Assembly (NCBI GenBank): GCA_937920105.1
Contig: CALETH010000027.1
Location: 1-48,152, forward strand
Origin: an uncultured Bacteroidota bacterium
GTDB taxonomy: Bacteria; Bacteroidota; Ignavibacteria; UBA10030; UBA8401
Direction: 5' to 3'
Length of the DNA: 48,152 nucleotides
The translations under genes and the position numbers were made by a program. The first letter of the stretch is position 1. Every line of letters starts with the position of its first letter. The notes under the pieces were generated by a model that made no database searches, was not told where the DNA came from, and worked only from the letters and a program-made list of their open reading frames with translations. Positions 1 to 8,724 of the stretch are shown piece after piece.

Positions 1-306
1 CCATTAGAGACGAGTAATGGCAGTGAAGGGTTAACACTTGTTAAAAAAGAAAATCCTGATATAATCTTATTGGATATTAAAATGCCAATGATGGATGGAG
101 TGGAATTTTTGAAACAATTACGAGCAAATCCCCAATATGCAAAAATACCAGTGATTGTGATGAGTGTTGTTGGAGAAAAAAACATTGTAAAAAAACTTGT
201 TGCTTTAGGAGTATCAGGATATATTTTGAAACCATTAGAGATAGATTCAACTTATAAAACAATTCGAGAAGTTTTTTTTAAAGAAAATGTCATGCCAGTT
301 TTCTGA
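1..306 (+). CDS. Response regulator receiver domain, 5' truncated
   Basis: The reading frame is open from the first base of the window and stops at TGA 304-306, so only the last ~101 residues are present. What is seen is the second half of a CheY-like receiver domain: the phospho-acceptor Asp in LLDIKMP (codon 25 of the fragment), the PMMDG turn after it, the switch Ser in VIVMS and the conserved Lys-Pro in YILKPL. The protein ends soon after the last helix with no output domain after the receiver, so it is either a stand-alone receiver or the C-terminal receiver of a longer protein starting outside the window. It would accept phosphate from a histidine kinase that is not in view. It converges on the minus-strand metalloprotease. 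Confidence 0.85.
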   Translation, partial: PLETSNGSEGLTLVKKENPDIILLDIKMPMMDGVEFLKQLRANPQYAKIPVIVMSVVGEKNIVKKLVALGVSGYILKPLEIDSTYKTIREVFFKENVMPVF

Positions 307-330
307 TTACTGACTACTGACTACTGATTA
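303..330. repeat. Short tandem repeat, 4 x 7 nt
   Basis: Four head-to-tail copies of CTGAYTA cover the stop codon of the receiver gene and extend past the end of the convergent metalloprotease gene, which stops at 314. The two middle copies read CTGACTA and the outer two CTGATTA. No function is visible. Confidence 0.7.
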
Positions 331-2662
331 TCATCCACTCACACAACTCAATTTTTTCTTCTAAAAAAGAATGATGTTTTTGGCGAACGTAATTTTTTGA
401 TTCCCAAAACATCATTTTTGCTTTTTCATACTCTTCCAATTTATAAAATATATTTGCGAGCATCAAAGTTGCTTCGTATAATAAAGTTGTATCTCTCAAT
501 AGAGATTTACATTTTTGTAGAAAAATAATTGATTGAAAATATTTTTTTTGCTGAAATAATTCTTTTCCTAAAAGATAAAAAATAAAAGAAGAATCTTGTT
601 TTGAATTTTTTAATAAAAAATTTATACGAAGAGAATCGGGAAATCCACCATAAAAAAAGTTTTTCATGAAAGAGAATTTATCATTTTTTATAAGCAAAGA
701 ACGAACTGTTGCCACTTCATTAAAAGAAAAATTAATATTTAGACTTTTTATTTTTTGATAATATTTTTCTGCTTTTTCAATACTTCCTTGAAACCACAAT
801 GCATCTCCAACCAATAATAATATTGCAGGATTGTATCGTAATTGAGAATTTTCATCTAAAGATTCATATCTATTAATCACTTCATCATACTTTTCTTGTG
901 CTATTAAAGAGTGTAACATTCCACGAAAAGAAAATTCTGTTGCAGCATCATCAAATGATGAAGAAAAATACAGTTCCGCATCATGATATTTTTTTTCACG
1001 AAGAGCAGTAATTCCTGAAACATTTCTTTCTGCTGTAACACGAGCACATGTTTTATAGAAAATAGATTGTTGAAAAAATAATGTTCGTATAGTTTCCGTT
1101 GGTAATTGCGAATTATCAATATTTTGTAAATATAATTTCCAATCACTTATAAGACTATCTAATGGTGTTCCATATTCCACAAAAAAATTCCCAGAACTAA
1201 AGATTTTTTTGTAATGTTTGATACCAAATTGTTCAATAAGATATTTTGAAAAAGAACCAACCACAGTGTAAGCAAAAAAACTTTGCCGAGAAGAAAAACC
1301 AGTGTAAGTAAAAAGTGAATGAATATTTTCCAAAGCACCTTCTCGTAAAAGTGCAGAACAGTATTCATGAGCAGAAAATGGTTCAGTATCCCAAGCAATT
1401 GCTGATGCTAATCCCTCATTTAACCCCATTCGTGGACTTGCGTTAATCAACGGCAATCCAAAATTTCCTGCGAGAATATGAACAAGTTCATGTCGAAAAG
1501 TTTCTTCAAAGGAAGTGACAGTTACATGAATTTCAGTTCTCCATGGTTTAGCAATATTTGTTGTCGATGTTCCAATAAATTTTTTCTTTGTTTCATTATC
1601 AGGATACATATACACAGAAATTTTTTTATGTGGAGATAATTTTTCTTGTAAATGTTCTTTGACATGTTGATAATGAAATTCCATTTCAGATTTTACAATT
1701 TTAGATTCACCCGCAGAAAGTTTTTGCGGTGAGTAATACAATATAAAATGGTCGGATTCAGTTCTTCTTCCTAATTGTTCTTGAATATATTCTTCCGAAA
1801 ATTCCATTCCTAACTCATCTCTCATAAAATGTCCCACCATTAATGAAGAAAAACAGAATACTGCTATGAATGAAAGAATTTTAAGTTTGCGAAAAAATTT
1901 TTTACGAACATACATTTGTTGTTCTTTTGGAACGTTGAAATGTAATTTTTCTCTATAAAAAGAAAAACTTTTTGAAAGATAAAAATCTTTAAGTGTTTGA
2001 AAAAAAGATTGGTGTGAAGTGTATAATGGTAAAAGAAGAAAAAAAAGAGTTATGAAGAGAAGGGAAGCAATGAGTGTAAATTCTCTATACAATATTAAAG
2101 TAGAAATATCCCTTAATACCTCATCGTACGTAATTCCGGGAAAATATCCGAGAATAAAATTATAAGCAAAAAGTTGGGGCTGTGTGTAAGTGATAGCAAT
2201 AATGTGAAAAAGTAATGCAATTATTATAACACAATAGACAATGATAGATTTTTTGAAAATAATTTTTACGATAAGTGATAACGAAACACAAAAAATCATT
2301 GTACAAAAAGGAATAAGAAAATAATAAGTGATTCCTTGTGTAAAAGAACAATTCTTTACTATCAATGCATTAAGAGAAATTATTGTTAATGGTATAAGAA
2401 GTAAAATACTATTAACAATAAAATAATCTCGAAGAACAAATAACCAATTTTTATAAGTGAAGGGTTGTGTAAGATGAAATTTTAAAAAATACAATGTAAG
2501 TACTCCACTAATAAATGCAGTAGGAATGGTAAGGAGTGCAGAAAATTCATATCCCAAATAATTAAATAGTGGGATTTGTGTACATACACCAGCAAAAATA
2601 CAATAGAGTAATGCGGCAATGTGAACGGAAGCAAGGCGGAAATACAGTAAAATTATTTTCAT
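314..2662 (-). CDS. Polytopic membrane metalloprotease (gluzincin, MA-like) with TPR tail
   Basis: This is a protein of about 782 residues in three parts. Residues 1-285 hold about seven hydrophobic segments. Residues ~300-520 form a zinc metalloprotease domain with HELVH at 391-395 and a downstream EGLASA motif whose Glu is the likely third zinc ligand (gluzincin pattern, as in peptidase MA-like domains). Residues ~560-782 contain TPR-like helical pairs such as GDALWFQGSIEKAEKYYQ. The protease domain would probably lie outside the cytoplasmic membrane; that is inference from topology. The start is the first Met of the frame, without a clear ribosome binding site. No substrate or partner can be named, and I do not recognise a characterised family with this exact architecture. 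Confidence 0.75.
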   Translation of the reverse strand: MKIILLYFRLASVHIAALLYCIFAGVCTQIPLFNYLGYEFSALLTIPTAFISGVLTLYFLKFHLTQPFTYKNWLFVLRDYFIVNSILLLIPLTIISLNALIVKNCSFTQGITYYFLIPFCTMIFCVSLSLIVKIIFKKSIIVYCVIIIALLFHIIAITYTQPQLFAYNFILGYFPGITYDEVLRDISTLILYREFTLIASLLFITLFFLLLPLYTSHQSFFQTLKDFYLSKSFSFYREKLHFNVPKEQQMYVRKKFFRKLKILSFIAVFCFSSLMVGHFMRDELGMEFSEEYIQEQLGRRTESDHFILYYSPQKLSAGESKIVKSEMEFHYQHVKEHLQEKLSPHKKISVYMYPDNETKKKFIGTSTTNIAKPWRTEIHVTVTSFEETFRHELVHILAGNFGLPLINASPRMGLNEGLASAIAWDTEPFSAHEYCSALLREGALENIHSLFTYTGFSSRQSFFAYTVVGSFSKYLIEQFGIKHYKKIFSSGNFFVEYGTPLDSLISDWKLYLQNIDNSQLPTETIRTLFFQQSIFYKTCARVTAERNVSGITALREKKYHDAELYFSSSFDDAATEFSFRGMLHSLIAQEKYDEVINRYESLDENSQLRYNPAILLLVGDALWFQGSIEKAEKYYQKIKSLNINFSFNEVATVRSLLIKNDKFSFMKNFFYGGFPDSLRINFLLKNSKQDSSFIFYLLGKELFQQKKYFQSIIFLQKCKSLLRDTTLLYEATLMLANIFYKLEEYEKAKMMFWESKNYVRQKHHSFLEEKIELCEWMIISSQ

Positions 2663-2776
2663 GTTTTTTAAAATACAAGATAGAATAATGAAATAAAAGT
2701 ATATTTTTTATCATTGAAACTCCATCCATAAATTTGTATAATGTGAAAATCAATTATTTCTTTATTAAGAAAATTT

Positions 2777-3193
2777 ATGCAAAAAACATTAATCACTCTA
2801 GAAGTACACATCAAATCTCCAGTAGAAAAAGTGTGGGAAAGTTGGACAACCCCAAAACACATTATGAAATGGAATAATGCTTCAGAAGATTGGCATACAC
2901 CAAAAGCAGAAAATGATTTACGAGTAGGTGGAAAATTTCTTTATAGAATGGAAGCCAAAGATGGCAGTTTCGGTTTTGATTTTTGCGGAGTGTATGAAGA
3001 AGTAAAAACTCATCAAGTTATTGCATACGAAATGGGTGATGAAAGAAAAGTAAAAATTATTTTCACAAAAAAAGGAAACGAAATATTTGTTTCTGAAACA
3101 TTTGAAGCCGAAGCAACGAATCCAATAGAAATGCAAAAACAAGGATGGCAATCCATTTTAAATAATTTTAAAAAATACACAGAATCATTATGA
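2777..3193 (+). CDS. AHSA1/SRPBCC-family protein
   Basis: A 138-residue START-fold protein of the AHSA1 (activator of Hsp90 ATPase homologue 1-like) group. Typical features are the N-terminal strand followed by SPVEKVWESWTTPKHIMKWN, the central DLRVGGKFLYRMEAKDG block and the C-terminal helix GWQSILNNFKKY. Members bind hydrophobic ligands or act as small stand-alone proteins; the ligand cannot be predicted. Its stop codon overlaps the start of the next gene by 4 nt (ATGA), so the two are probably translated together. The start at 2777 fits the full family length. Confidence 0.85.
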   Translation: MQKTLITLEVHIKSPVEKVWESWTTPKHIMKWNNASEDWHTPKAENDLRVGGKFLYRMEAKDGSFGFDFCGVYEEVKTHQVIAYEMGDERKVKIIFTKKGNEIFVSETFEAEATNPIEMQKQGWQSILNNFKKYTESL

Positions 3194-3765
3194 GAAAAAT
3201 AGTTGTTTCTATGCACATCACACTTGATGGTTTCGTTTCTGGACCTAATGGAGAAATGGATTGGATTACATTGGATGATGAAATGTTTGATTTTGTCGGA
3301 ACGTTTACTCAAAACGCTGATACTGCATTATATGGAAGAATAACATATCAAATGATGGAAAATTATTGGCCCACTGCTGGAAGCAAGAAAGATGCTTCTA
3401 AACATGATATTGAACATTCTGAATGGTACAATAGAGTTGGTAAAATAGTTTTTTCAAAAACACTCAAAAATTCTCTCAATCCAAAAACTATTTTTTTAAG
3501 CAAAAATATTTCTCAGGAGATACAAACACTTAAAAATAAAAAAGGAAAAAATATACTTATCTTTGGAAGTCCAACAGCAGTTCAATCACTTATACAATAT
3601 AATCTAATAGATGAATATTGGTTGTTTGTCAATCCAATTATTCTTGGAAAAGGAAAACCACTTTTTCCAAAGAGAAAAAATTCAATACCTCTTATTTTAC
3701 AAAAAACAAAAAAATTTCCTTGTGGTGTCATAGGATTGCATTATAAAACAAAAAACACAATATAA
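3190..3765 (+). CDS. RibD C-terminal domain / dihydrofolate reductase-like protein
   Basis: A 191-residue protein of the RibD_C (dihydrofolate reductase-like) family. It has the N-terminal strand and SMHITLDGFVSGPNGEMDW signature, then LYGRITYQMMENYWP and, later, IFGSPTAVQSLIQYNLIDEY and NPIILGKGKPLF, which match the NADPH-binding fold. Stand-alone members are usually uncharacterised oxidoreductases rather than true riboflavin or folate enzymes. It is translationally coupled to the AHSA1-like gene by an ATGA overlap; this pairing is common in small accessory operons, but the shared job is unknown. Confidence 0.85.
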   Translation: MRKIVVSMHITLDGFVSGPNGEMDWITLDDEMFDFVGTFTQNADTALYGRITYQMMENYWPTAGSKKDASKHDIEHSEWYNRVGKIVFSKTLKNSLNPKTIFLSKNISQEIQTLKNKKGKNILIFGSPTAVQSLIQYNLIDEYWLFVNPIILGKGKPLFPKRKNSIPLILQKTKKFPCGVIGLHYKTKNTI

Positions 3766-3784
3766 TATAGAAAGGAGTAACACA

Positions 3785-4351
3785 ATGCTTTTTCTCATTT
3801 TACCTATCGTCGTAGTATTTCTTCTTATTGTATGGGTTGTTATGAAATACAATAAACTCATTACATTAAAAAATCAAACCACTAATGGATGGAAACAAAT
3901 AGATGTGCAACTCAAACGTCGGCACGACTTAATTCCAAATCTTGTGAACGTTGTAAAAGGGCAAATGGAATTTGAACAAGATACGTTGGAAAAAGTTATC
4001 AAAGCCAGAGCAATGGCAGTGGGAGCAACTGGTGTTGCAGATTCTGCACAAAAAGAAGGCGAATTAAGTTCTGCACTTTCGCGATTATTTATGGTAACAG
4101 AAAATTACCCTGCATTACGTTCCAACGAAAACGTTACAAAATTGCAAGAAGAACTTACTTCTACAGAAAACAAAATCTCCTTTGCACGTCAATTTTATAA
4201 TGATATAGCAACGAAATTTAATATTAATCAACAAACATTTCCGGGAAATATTATTGCATCAATGTTTAGTTTTACAGCAGCAGAACTTTTTGAAATTAAA
4301 GTAGAAGCAGAGCGTGAAGTTCCAACAGTAAATTTATCCATGAGAAAATAA
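3785..4351 (+). CDS. LemA family membrane protein
   Basis: A 188-residue LemA protein. One N-terminal transmembrane segment (residues 1-20, rich in Leu, Ile and Val) is followed by the family block ending in QIDVQLKRRHDLIPNLVNVV and by long helices including RQFYNDIATKFN and the C-terminal FPGNIIASMF motif. A good ribosome binding site (AGGAG) lies just upstream of the ATG. LemA proteins are anchored, mainly helical proteins of uncertain function often encoded beside an HtpX-like or TPM-domain gene; here an M48 protease follows. Confidence 0.92.
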   Translation: MLFLILPIVVVFLLIVWVVMKYNKLITLKNQTTNGWKQIDVQLKRRHDLIPNLVNVVKGQMEFEQDTLEKVIKARAMAVGATGVADSAQKEGELSSALSRLFMVTENYPALRSNENVTKLQEELTSTENKISFARQFYNDIATKFNINQQTFPGNIIASMFSFTAAELFEIKVEAEREVPTVNLSMRK

Positions 4352-4363
4352 TTTAAGCGAAGA

Positions 4364-4393
4364 CTTGTTATCCCGCTATTGCGGGATGACAAG
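4364..4393. repeat. Dispersed palindrome between lemA and the M48 gene
   Basis: Inverted repeat with arms CTTGTTATCCCGC and GCGGGATGACAAG around a 4-nt centre. It belongs to the same type as the CTTGTCATTCC...GGAATCC palindromes at 8486, 20960 and 34481. It lies before the M48 start codon and argues against the TTG start at 4379 that would run through it. Confidence 0.75.
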
Positions 4394-4408
4394 TATAAAA
4401 TAAAAACT

Positions 4409-5377
4409 ATGACTTCTTTAAACATTTACGAACAACAAGCACGCAATAAACGTCTTACTATTGTGATAATGGTATTATTTATACTTTTCTTATGTTTCAT
4501 TGGTTTTGGAATTGATGTTCAATATCAAATTATGGAAAGAACATCATTACCATTAGCAACACTTATTTCTGTCCTTGTTGGAACAGGTTCTGCTTTTTGG
4601 AGTTTGCAAAATGGAGCAAGTACGGTGTTGCGTTCAACAGGTGCAATGCCGGCAAATCCAAATAATCCACAACATAAACTCGTTCTCAATCTTGTGGAAG
4701 AAATGAGTATTGCTTCGGGACTTCCTCGACCGCAAGTGTATATTGTTCCTGATGATGACCCAAATGCATTCGCCACAGGAAAAAATCCAGAAAAAAGTTA
4801 TGTAGCAGTAACAGAGGGATTATTGAAAACTCTTAACAGAGAAGAATTGCAAGGAGTTATTGCTCACGAAATGAGTCACATCAGAAATTATGATATTCGT
4901 TTGATGACTGTGGTTGCAGCGTTAGTTGGAGCAATTATTTTACTTTCTGATTTTTCTAGAAGAGGAATGTTGTATGGAAGAAATTCTTCATCAAGTAGAC
5001 GGTCATCGTCTTCAAAAAATAATGGTGGTGCATTAGGAATACTTGTTTTAGCATTGTGGTTACTTAGTATTATTCTTGCACCAATTCTTGCAAGAGTAAT
5101 GGCAATGGCAATTTCTCGCAAGCGGGAATATTTGGCAGATGCTTCCGCTGCAGAATTAACACGCAATCCCGCAGCACTTGCATCCGCATTAGAAAAAATT
5201 GAAAACGCAGTTTCACCAACACAATCTATAAAAACTGGTTCAGCACATTTGTGTATTGCAGACCCTATAGGAAGTAAGTTGAACGAAAAAGAGGGATTTC
5301 TTTCAGAAATTTTTGGAACACACCCACCAATCAAAAAAAGAATTGCCGCACTAAAATCAATGTCGTACCTTTCATAA
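4409..5377 (+). CDS. HtpX-like M48 membrane metalloprotease
   Basis: From ATG 4409 this encodes about 322 residues. Two transmembrane segments near the N-terminus (from roughly residues 20 to 70) precede the zinc site HEMSH at 153-157. A hydrophobic hairpin, a Ser-rich loop and another membrane segment follow, then the third ligand region REYLADASAA with Glu. This is the HtpX layout: a membrane-bound protease that faces the cytoplasm and takes part in membrane protein quality control. An upstream in-frame TTG at 4379 lies in a palindromic repeat and is less likely. The pairing with LemA is a known neighbourhood. An insertion rich in Ser and Arg (RNSSSSRRSSSSKNNGG) interrupts the membrane hairpin. 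Confidence 0.9.
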   Translation: MTSLNIYEQQARNKRLTIVIMVLFILFLCFIGFGIDVQYQIMERTSLPLATLISVLVGTGSAFWSLQNGASTVLRSTGAMPANPNNPQHKLVLNLVEEMSIASGLPRPQVYIVPDDDPNAFATGKNPEKSYVAVTEGLLKTLNREELQGVIAHEMSHIRNYDIRLMTVVAALVGAIILLSDFSRRGMLYGRNSSSSRRSSSSKNNGGALGILVLALWLLSIILAPILARVMAMAISRKREYLADASAAELTRNPAALASALEKIENAVSPTQSIKTGSAHLCIADPIGSKLNEKEGFLSEIFGTHPPIKKRIAALKSMSYLS

Positions 5378-5384
5378 AAATGTA

Positions 5385-5406
5385 GGAACGGATGCAAATC
5401 CGTTCC
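5385..5406. terminator. Hairpin between the M48 gene and folD
   Basis: GGAACGGAT and ATCCGTTCC arms with a short GCAA loop, directly after the M48 stop codon. It has the same frame as the palindrome at 8446-8465 and the outer arms of the nested palindrome at 26356-26395, so it is a dispersed repeat that may also act as a terminator; no long T tract follows. Confidence 0.5.
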
Positions 5407-5422
5407 CATAAAATATCACCAC

Positions 5423-6298
5423 ATGGCAAAAATTATAGATGGAAAATCCATCGCCGAAGAAATTCGTAACGAAGTTCGTTATGAAACAAAACAATTCAAA
5501 AAAGAAAAAGGAATAACTCCCGGTTTGGGCTTTATTCTTGTCGGAGAAAACCCTGCATCAGAAGTGTATGTACGAAGTAAAGGAAAAGCCTGTGAAGAAG
5601 TCGGATTTTATTCACTCACCGAAAAATTTTCCGCAACAATCTCTGAACAAACATTATTATCAAAAATAGAAAATTTAAATAATGATAAACGCATTCACGG
5701 AATTTTAGTTCAATTACCACTACCACAACACATCAACGAACAAAAAATTATTGAAGCCATTGTACCGCACAAAGATGTTGACGGATTTCATCCTATCAAT
5801 GTTGGAAAACTCGTCATCGGATTAGACACATATCATCCATGTACACCGGCGGGAATTATAGAATTGCTGAAACGCACAAACATCAATCCATCCGGAAAAC
5901 ATATTGTAGTGGTAGGAAGAAGTAATATTGTTGGAAAACCAATTGCCAATATATTAGTGCAAAAAAAAGAATGGTGTAATGCGATTGTTACCATTGCACA
6001 CACTGCGGCAAAAGATATTTCTTATTACACCAAACAAGCGGATATTCTCATTGCTGCTGTTGGCAAACCAAATATGATTACTGCCTCAATGGTAAAAAAA
6101 GATGTAGTAGTTATTGATGTGGGAATTAATAGAGTGGAAGACCCAACAACAAAATCCGGTTATAAAATTGTTGGAGATGTTCATTTTGAAGAAGTGCAAC
6201 ACATTGCTAGTGCAATCACACCTGTACCAAAAGGTGTTGGACCAATGACAATTGCAATGTTGTTGGTAAATACATTGAAAGCAGCGAAGAGTTATTAA
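5423..6298 (+). CDS. folD: Bifunctional methylenetetrahydrofolate dehydrogenase/cyclohydrolase FolD
   Basis: FolD of normal length (291 residues). It interconverts 5,10-methylene-, methenyl- and 10-formyl-tetrahydrofolate with NADP+ in the cytoplasm. Visible hallmarks: EVYVRSKGKACEEVGF with the catalytic pair Tyr49 and Lys53, VDGFHPINVGKL, the nucleotide-binding GRSNIVGKPIANIL, and the C-terminal PVPKGVGPMTIAMLLVNTL. The start is MAKIIDGKSIA, the usual FolD N-terminus. The 10-formyl-THF it makes is the substrate of Fmt (11760). Confidence 0.97.
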   Translation: MAKIIDGKSIAEEIRNEVRYETKQFKKEKGITPGLGFILVGENPASEVYVRSKGKACEEVGFYSLTEKFSATISEQTLLSKIENLNNDKRIHGILVQLPLPQHINEQKIIEAIVPHKDVDGFHPINVGKLVIGLDTYHPCTPAGIIELLKRTNINPSGKHIVVVGRSNIVGKPIANILVQKKEWCNAIVTIAHTAAKDISYYTKQADILIAAVGKPNMITASMVKKDVVVIDVGINRVEDPTTKSGYKIVGDVHFEEVQHIASAITPVPKGVGPMTIAMLLVNTLKAAKSY

Positions 6299-6308
6299 TG
6301 ATAAAAAA

Positions 6309-7211
6309 TTATTTTTTCTTCTTCACAAACACCGCAAGTTTTTGTTGAATTGTCAGCACAACATCATCCGGAACACCATCAAAATGTTTGGATTGTAATC
6401 GCATATCACAAACTTCATTCACGTAATCAATAGCAACAAATTTCCCATTTTCTACCAACGCAATTTCCGAAGAAAAAAAATCTAACTTACACACTCGTTG
6501 AATTTTTTTAAGAATAGAACGCAATGGAGAAAGAGCAAATTTTTGCTCTTCTTCAAAAGTTACAATAGTATGACGATGAGTTTGTGTATCCCACCAACAC
6601 AAAATAATTTCTCCAAATGCATAAAAAATCCGAAACCATGCCTGTTTATTATCCAAAATAACAGGATACATTGTTTCTTGTAAAAGATATTTATCATTTT
6701 TATGATGTTGACGAGTTTTGATAATATCTTTTAATGTTTCCGCACCCATCACCACACCAATTCCGCCGCCAGTAGTATTTGCGGGCTTAATAATAAACGG
6801 TCTTCCTAACGCCGCCAATTCAGAAATAGTAAACTCAACTTCTTGTTTTTTATTATAGGGAGAAATAATAATTGTGTAGGGAGTGTGAATACCTGCAGAA
6901 AGAAGTTCCAAATGCATTGTGGCTTTATCTTTTGCATGTTCAACTGCATCATAATTATTGATAATAGGGATTTCTGTTTTTTGCACGTAATTGCTGATGA
7001 GTTGAAATTCTTCTCCATCATCAGAAGCACGGTCAAAATACATACCAAAAGAAATTTTTTTGGTTCGCAGAAGTTGCAATGTTTCTTTAACGTTGTGAGA
7101 TTCCACTCGGTAGGTTGTTACACCAACAGCAGCACATTCGTGTTCAAGACCTCGAACAAAATCTTCATCATATTTCCAATTCCACGCAATGCCAAGTTCG
7201 TAATGTTGCAT
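6309..7211 (-). CDS. ATP-grasp ligase, D-Ala-D-Ala ligase/RimK-like
   Basis: A 300-residue protein with an ATP-grasp fold. The N-terminal ~100 residues form a pre-ATP-grasp domain (ELGIAWNWKYDEDFVRG). The ATP-binding core shows PFIIKPANTTGGGIGVV, the hinge YLLQETMYP and the metal-binding C-terminal part ending in FVAIDYVNEVCDMR, where Asp and Asn are the expected Mg ligands. It is shorter than true D-alanine-D-alanine ligase and lacks its typical N-terminal glycine-rich signature, so a carboxylate-amine ligase of unknown substrate is the safe call. It is transcribed away from the isocitrate dehydrogenase gene. Confidence 0.75.
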   Translation of the reverse strand: MQHYELGIAWNWKYDEDFVRGLEHECAAVGVTTYRVESHNVKETLQLLRTKKISFGMYFDRASDDGEEFQLISNYVQKTEIPIINNYDAVEHAKDKATMHLELLSAGIHTPYTIIISPYNKKQEVEFTISELAALGRPFIIKPANTTGGGIGVVMGAETLKDIIKTRQHHKNDKYLLQETMYPVILDNKQAWFRIFYAFGEIILCWWDTQTHRHTIVTFEEEQKFALSPLRSILKKIQRVCKLDFFSSEIALVENGKFVAIDYVNEVCDMRLQSKHFDGVPDDVVLTIQQKLAVFVKKKK

Positions 7212-7315
7212 AAGTATTTTTTTTGTTAAAATATAATCAATATAAAAGATTTTTTACTTGTTTGGAATTCCATTTCTCATTTAGTACTTTGTAACCAAAA
7301 ATTTAGGAGAAAAAA

Positions 7316-8332
7316 ATGTATACCATTACACTCATTCCAGGAGATGGAATAGGACCAAGTATTATAGAGGCAACCATTCGTGTCATTGAATCCACAGGAG
7401 TAAAAATTCAGTGGGAAGAAAAATTAGCAGGGATGGCAGCAGTAGAAAAATATAAAGACCCTTTGCCAGAAGAAACATTAGAATCCATTCGCAAAAATAA
7501 AATTGCTTTAAAGGGACCACTCACCACACAATTGGGAAAGGGCTTTCGCAGTGTCAACGTAGCAATGCGAAAAGAATTTGATTTATACATCAACCTTCGT
7601 CCAGCAAAATCATTTCAAGGCGTACCTTCACGATATGAAAATGTTGACCTTGTCGTATTTCGCGAAAATATTGAAGAATTTTATTCTGGAATAGAACATT
7701 ATATTGATGCCCAAAAAAGTGCTGCGGAATCTATTGGAATAATTACTCGTTACGGTTCAGAAAGAATTGTTCGTGCTGCATTTGAATACGCACAAAAAAA
7801 CAATCGCAAAAAAGTAAGCATAGTTCACAAAGCAAATATTCTCAAATTTACTGGCGGACTTTTTTTAGAAGTGGGAAAAAAAGTCGCAGAAGAATTTCCC
7901 ACAATTCAATGCAACGATGTTATAATAGATAATATGGCAATGCAACTCGTACTCAATCCAAATCAATTTGATGTGATTGTAACGACAAATTTGTTTGGAG
8001 ATATTTTATCGGATTTATGTTCCGGATTAGTTGGCGGACTTGGTTTGGCACCAGGAGCAAACATTGGAACAAATGCTGCTATTTTTGAAGCCGTTCACGG
8101 CAGTGCACCAGATATTGCCGGAAAAAATATTGCCAATCCATCCGCCGTACTTCTCGCAGGAGCAATGATGTTAAATTATTTAGGAGAAAAAACTGCTGCA
8201 GATAAAATTTACAAAGCAATAGAAGAAACATTGAAAGAAGGAAAAAATGTTACTAAAGACATCAATCCAAAATCTACCATAGGAACGAAAGAATTTGCAG
8301 ACGTGCTGATACAATATATTCGTTCACATTAA
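7316..8332 (+). CDS. Isocitrate dehydrogenase, NAD-type
   Basis: A 338-residue beta-decarboxylating dehydrogenase. LIPGDGIGPSI begins the fold; GPLTTQLGKGFRSVNVAMRK is the substrate loop in the form found in NAD-dependent isocitrate dehydrogenases rather than in isopropylmalate dehydrogenase. FRENIEEFYSGIEH and the C-terminal AVHGSAPDIAGKNIANPSA follow. It oxidises isocitrate to 2-oxoglutarate in the TCA cycle; homoisocitrate or isopropylmalate activity is the alternative. An AGGAG ribosome binding site precedes the ATG. A partial copy of the last codons of this gene and its downstream flank lies at 8534-8672. Confidence 0.88.
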   Translation: MYTITLIPGDGIGPSIIEATIRVIESTGVKIQWEEKLAGMAAVEKYKDPLPEETLESIRKNKIALKGPLTTQLGKGFRSVNVAMRKEFDLYINLRPAKSFQGVPSRYENVDLVVFRENIEEFYSGIEHYIDAQKSAAESIGIITRYGSERIVRAAFEYAQKNNRKKVSIVHKANILKFTGGLFLEVGKKVAEEFPTIQCNDVIIDNMAMQLVLNPNQFDVIVTTNLFGDILSDLCSGLVGGLGLAPGANIGTNAAIFEAVHGSAPDIAGKNIANPSAVLLAGAMMLNYLGEKTAADKIYKAIEETLKEGKNVTKDINPKSTIGTKEFADVLIQYIRSH

Positions 8333-8408
8333 ACGTATTAAACTATGATTAAATGATTTCTATGATTTTTGTATAATCAGAAATCAATGTCATCGTATGT
8401 TGTAATAT

Positions 8409-8505
8409 GTCCCAATTTTTCGGGACATGACCTCATAGATTGTAGGAATGGTTGTAAAACCATTCTATGAAAAGAAAAAAGAGTCATTCCTGCGCAAGCA
8501 GGAAT
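8409..8505. repeat. Cluster of three palindromes
   Basis: GTCCC...GGGAC (8409-8426), GAATGGTT...AACCATTC (8446-8465, same family as 5385-5406) and ATTCCTGC...GCAGGAAT (8486-8505, same family as 20960-20979). They lie within 100 bp between the two copies of the dehydrogenase tail. Confidence 0.8.
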
Positions 8506-8533
8506 CCAGTAAAGAGAAATTTATTAATCACAA

Positions 8534-8672
8534 CATTCCAAAATCTACCATAGGAACAAAAGAATTTGCTGATGTGTTCATATTAAACTATGATGAAAAT
8601 AATTTTTACTATGATAAAATGATAAGAATGATTTATATGATTTTTGTATTAGAAATCGAAATCAATCATAGA
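8534..8672 (+). pseudogene. Duplicated fragment of the isocitrate dehydrogenase 3' end
   Basis: Encodes PKSTIGTKEFADV, matching the last residues of the intact gene at 8264-8332, and then matches the intact gene's non-coding downstream flank (ATTAAACTATGAT and the TATGATTTTTGTAT block). About 25 bp covering the last codons and stop is missing from the copy, and point differences are scattered. It is therefore an old duplication of gene end plus flank, not a coding sequence. Confidence 0.75.
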
Positions 8673-8724
8673 CTTTTAGTCCATCATTGTTGGAGTAGAC
8701 AAAAAACAAAAATCACGGTTAAAC

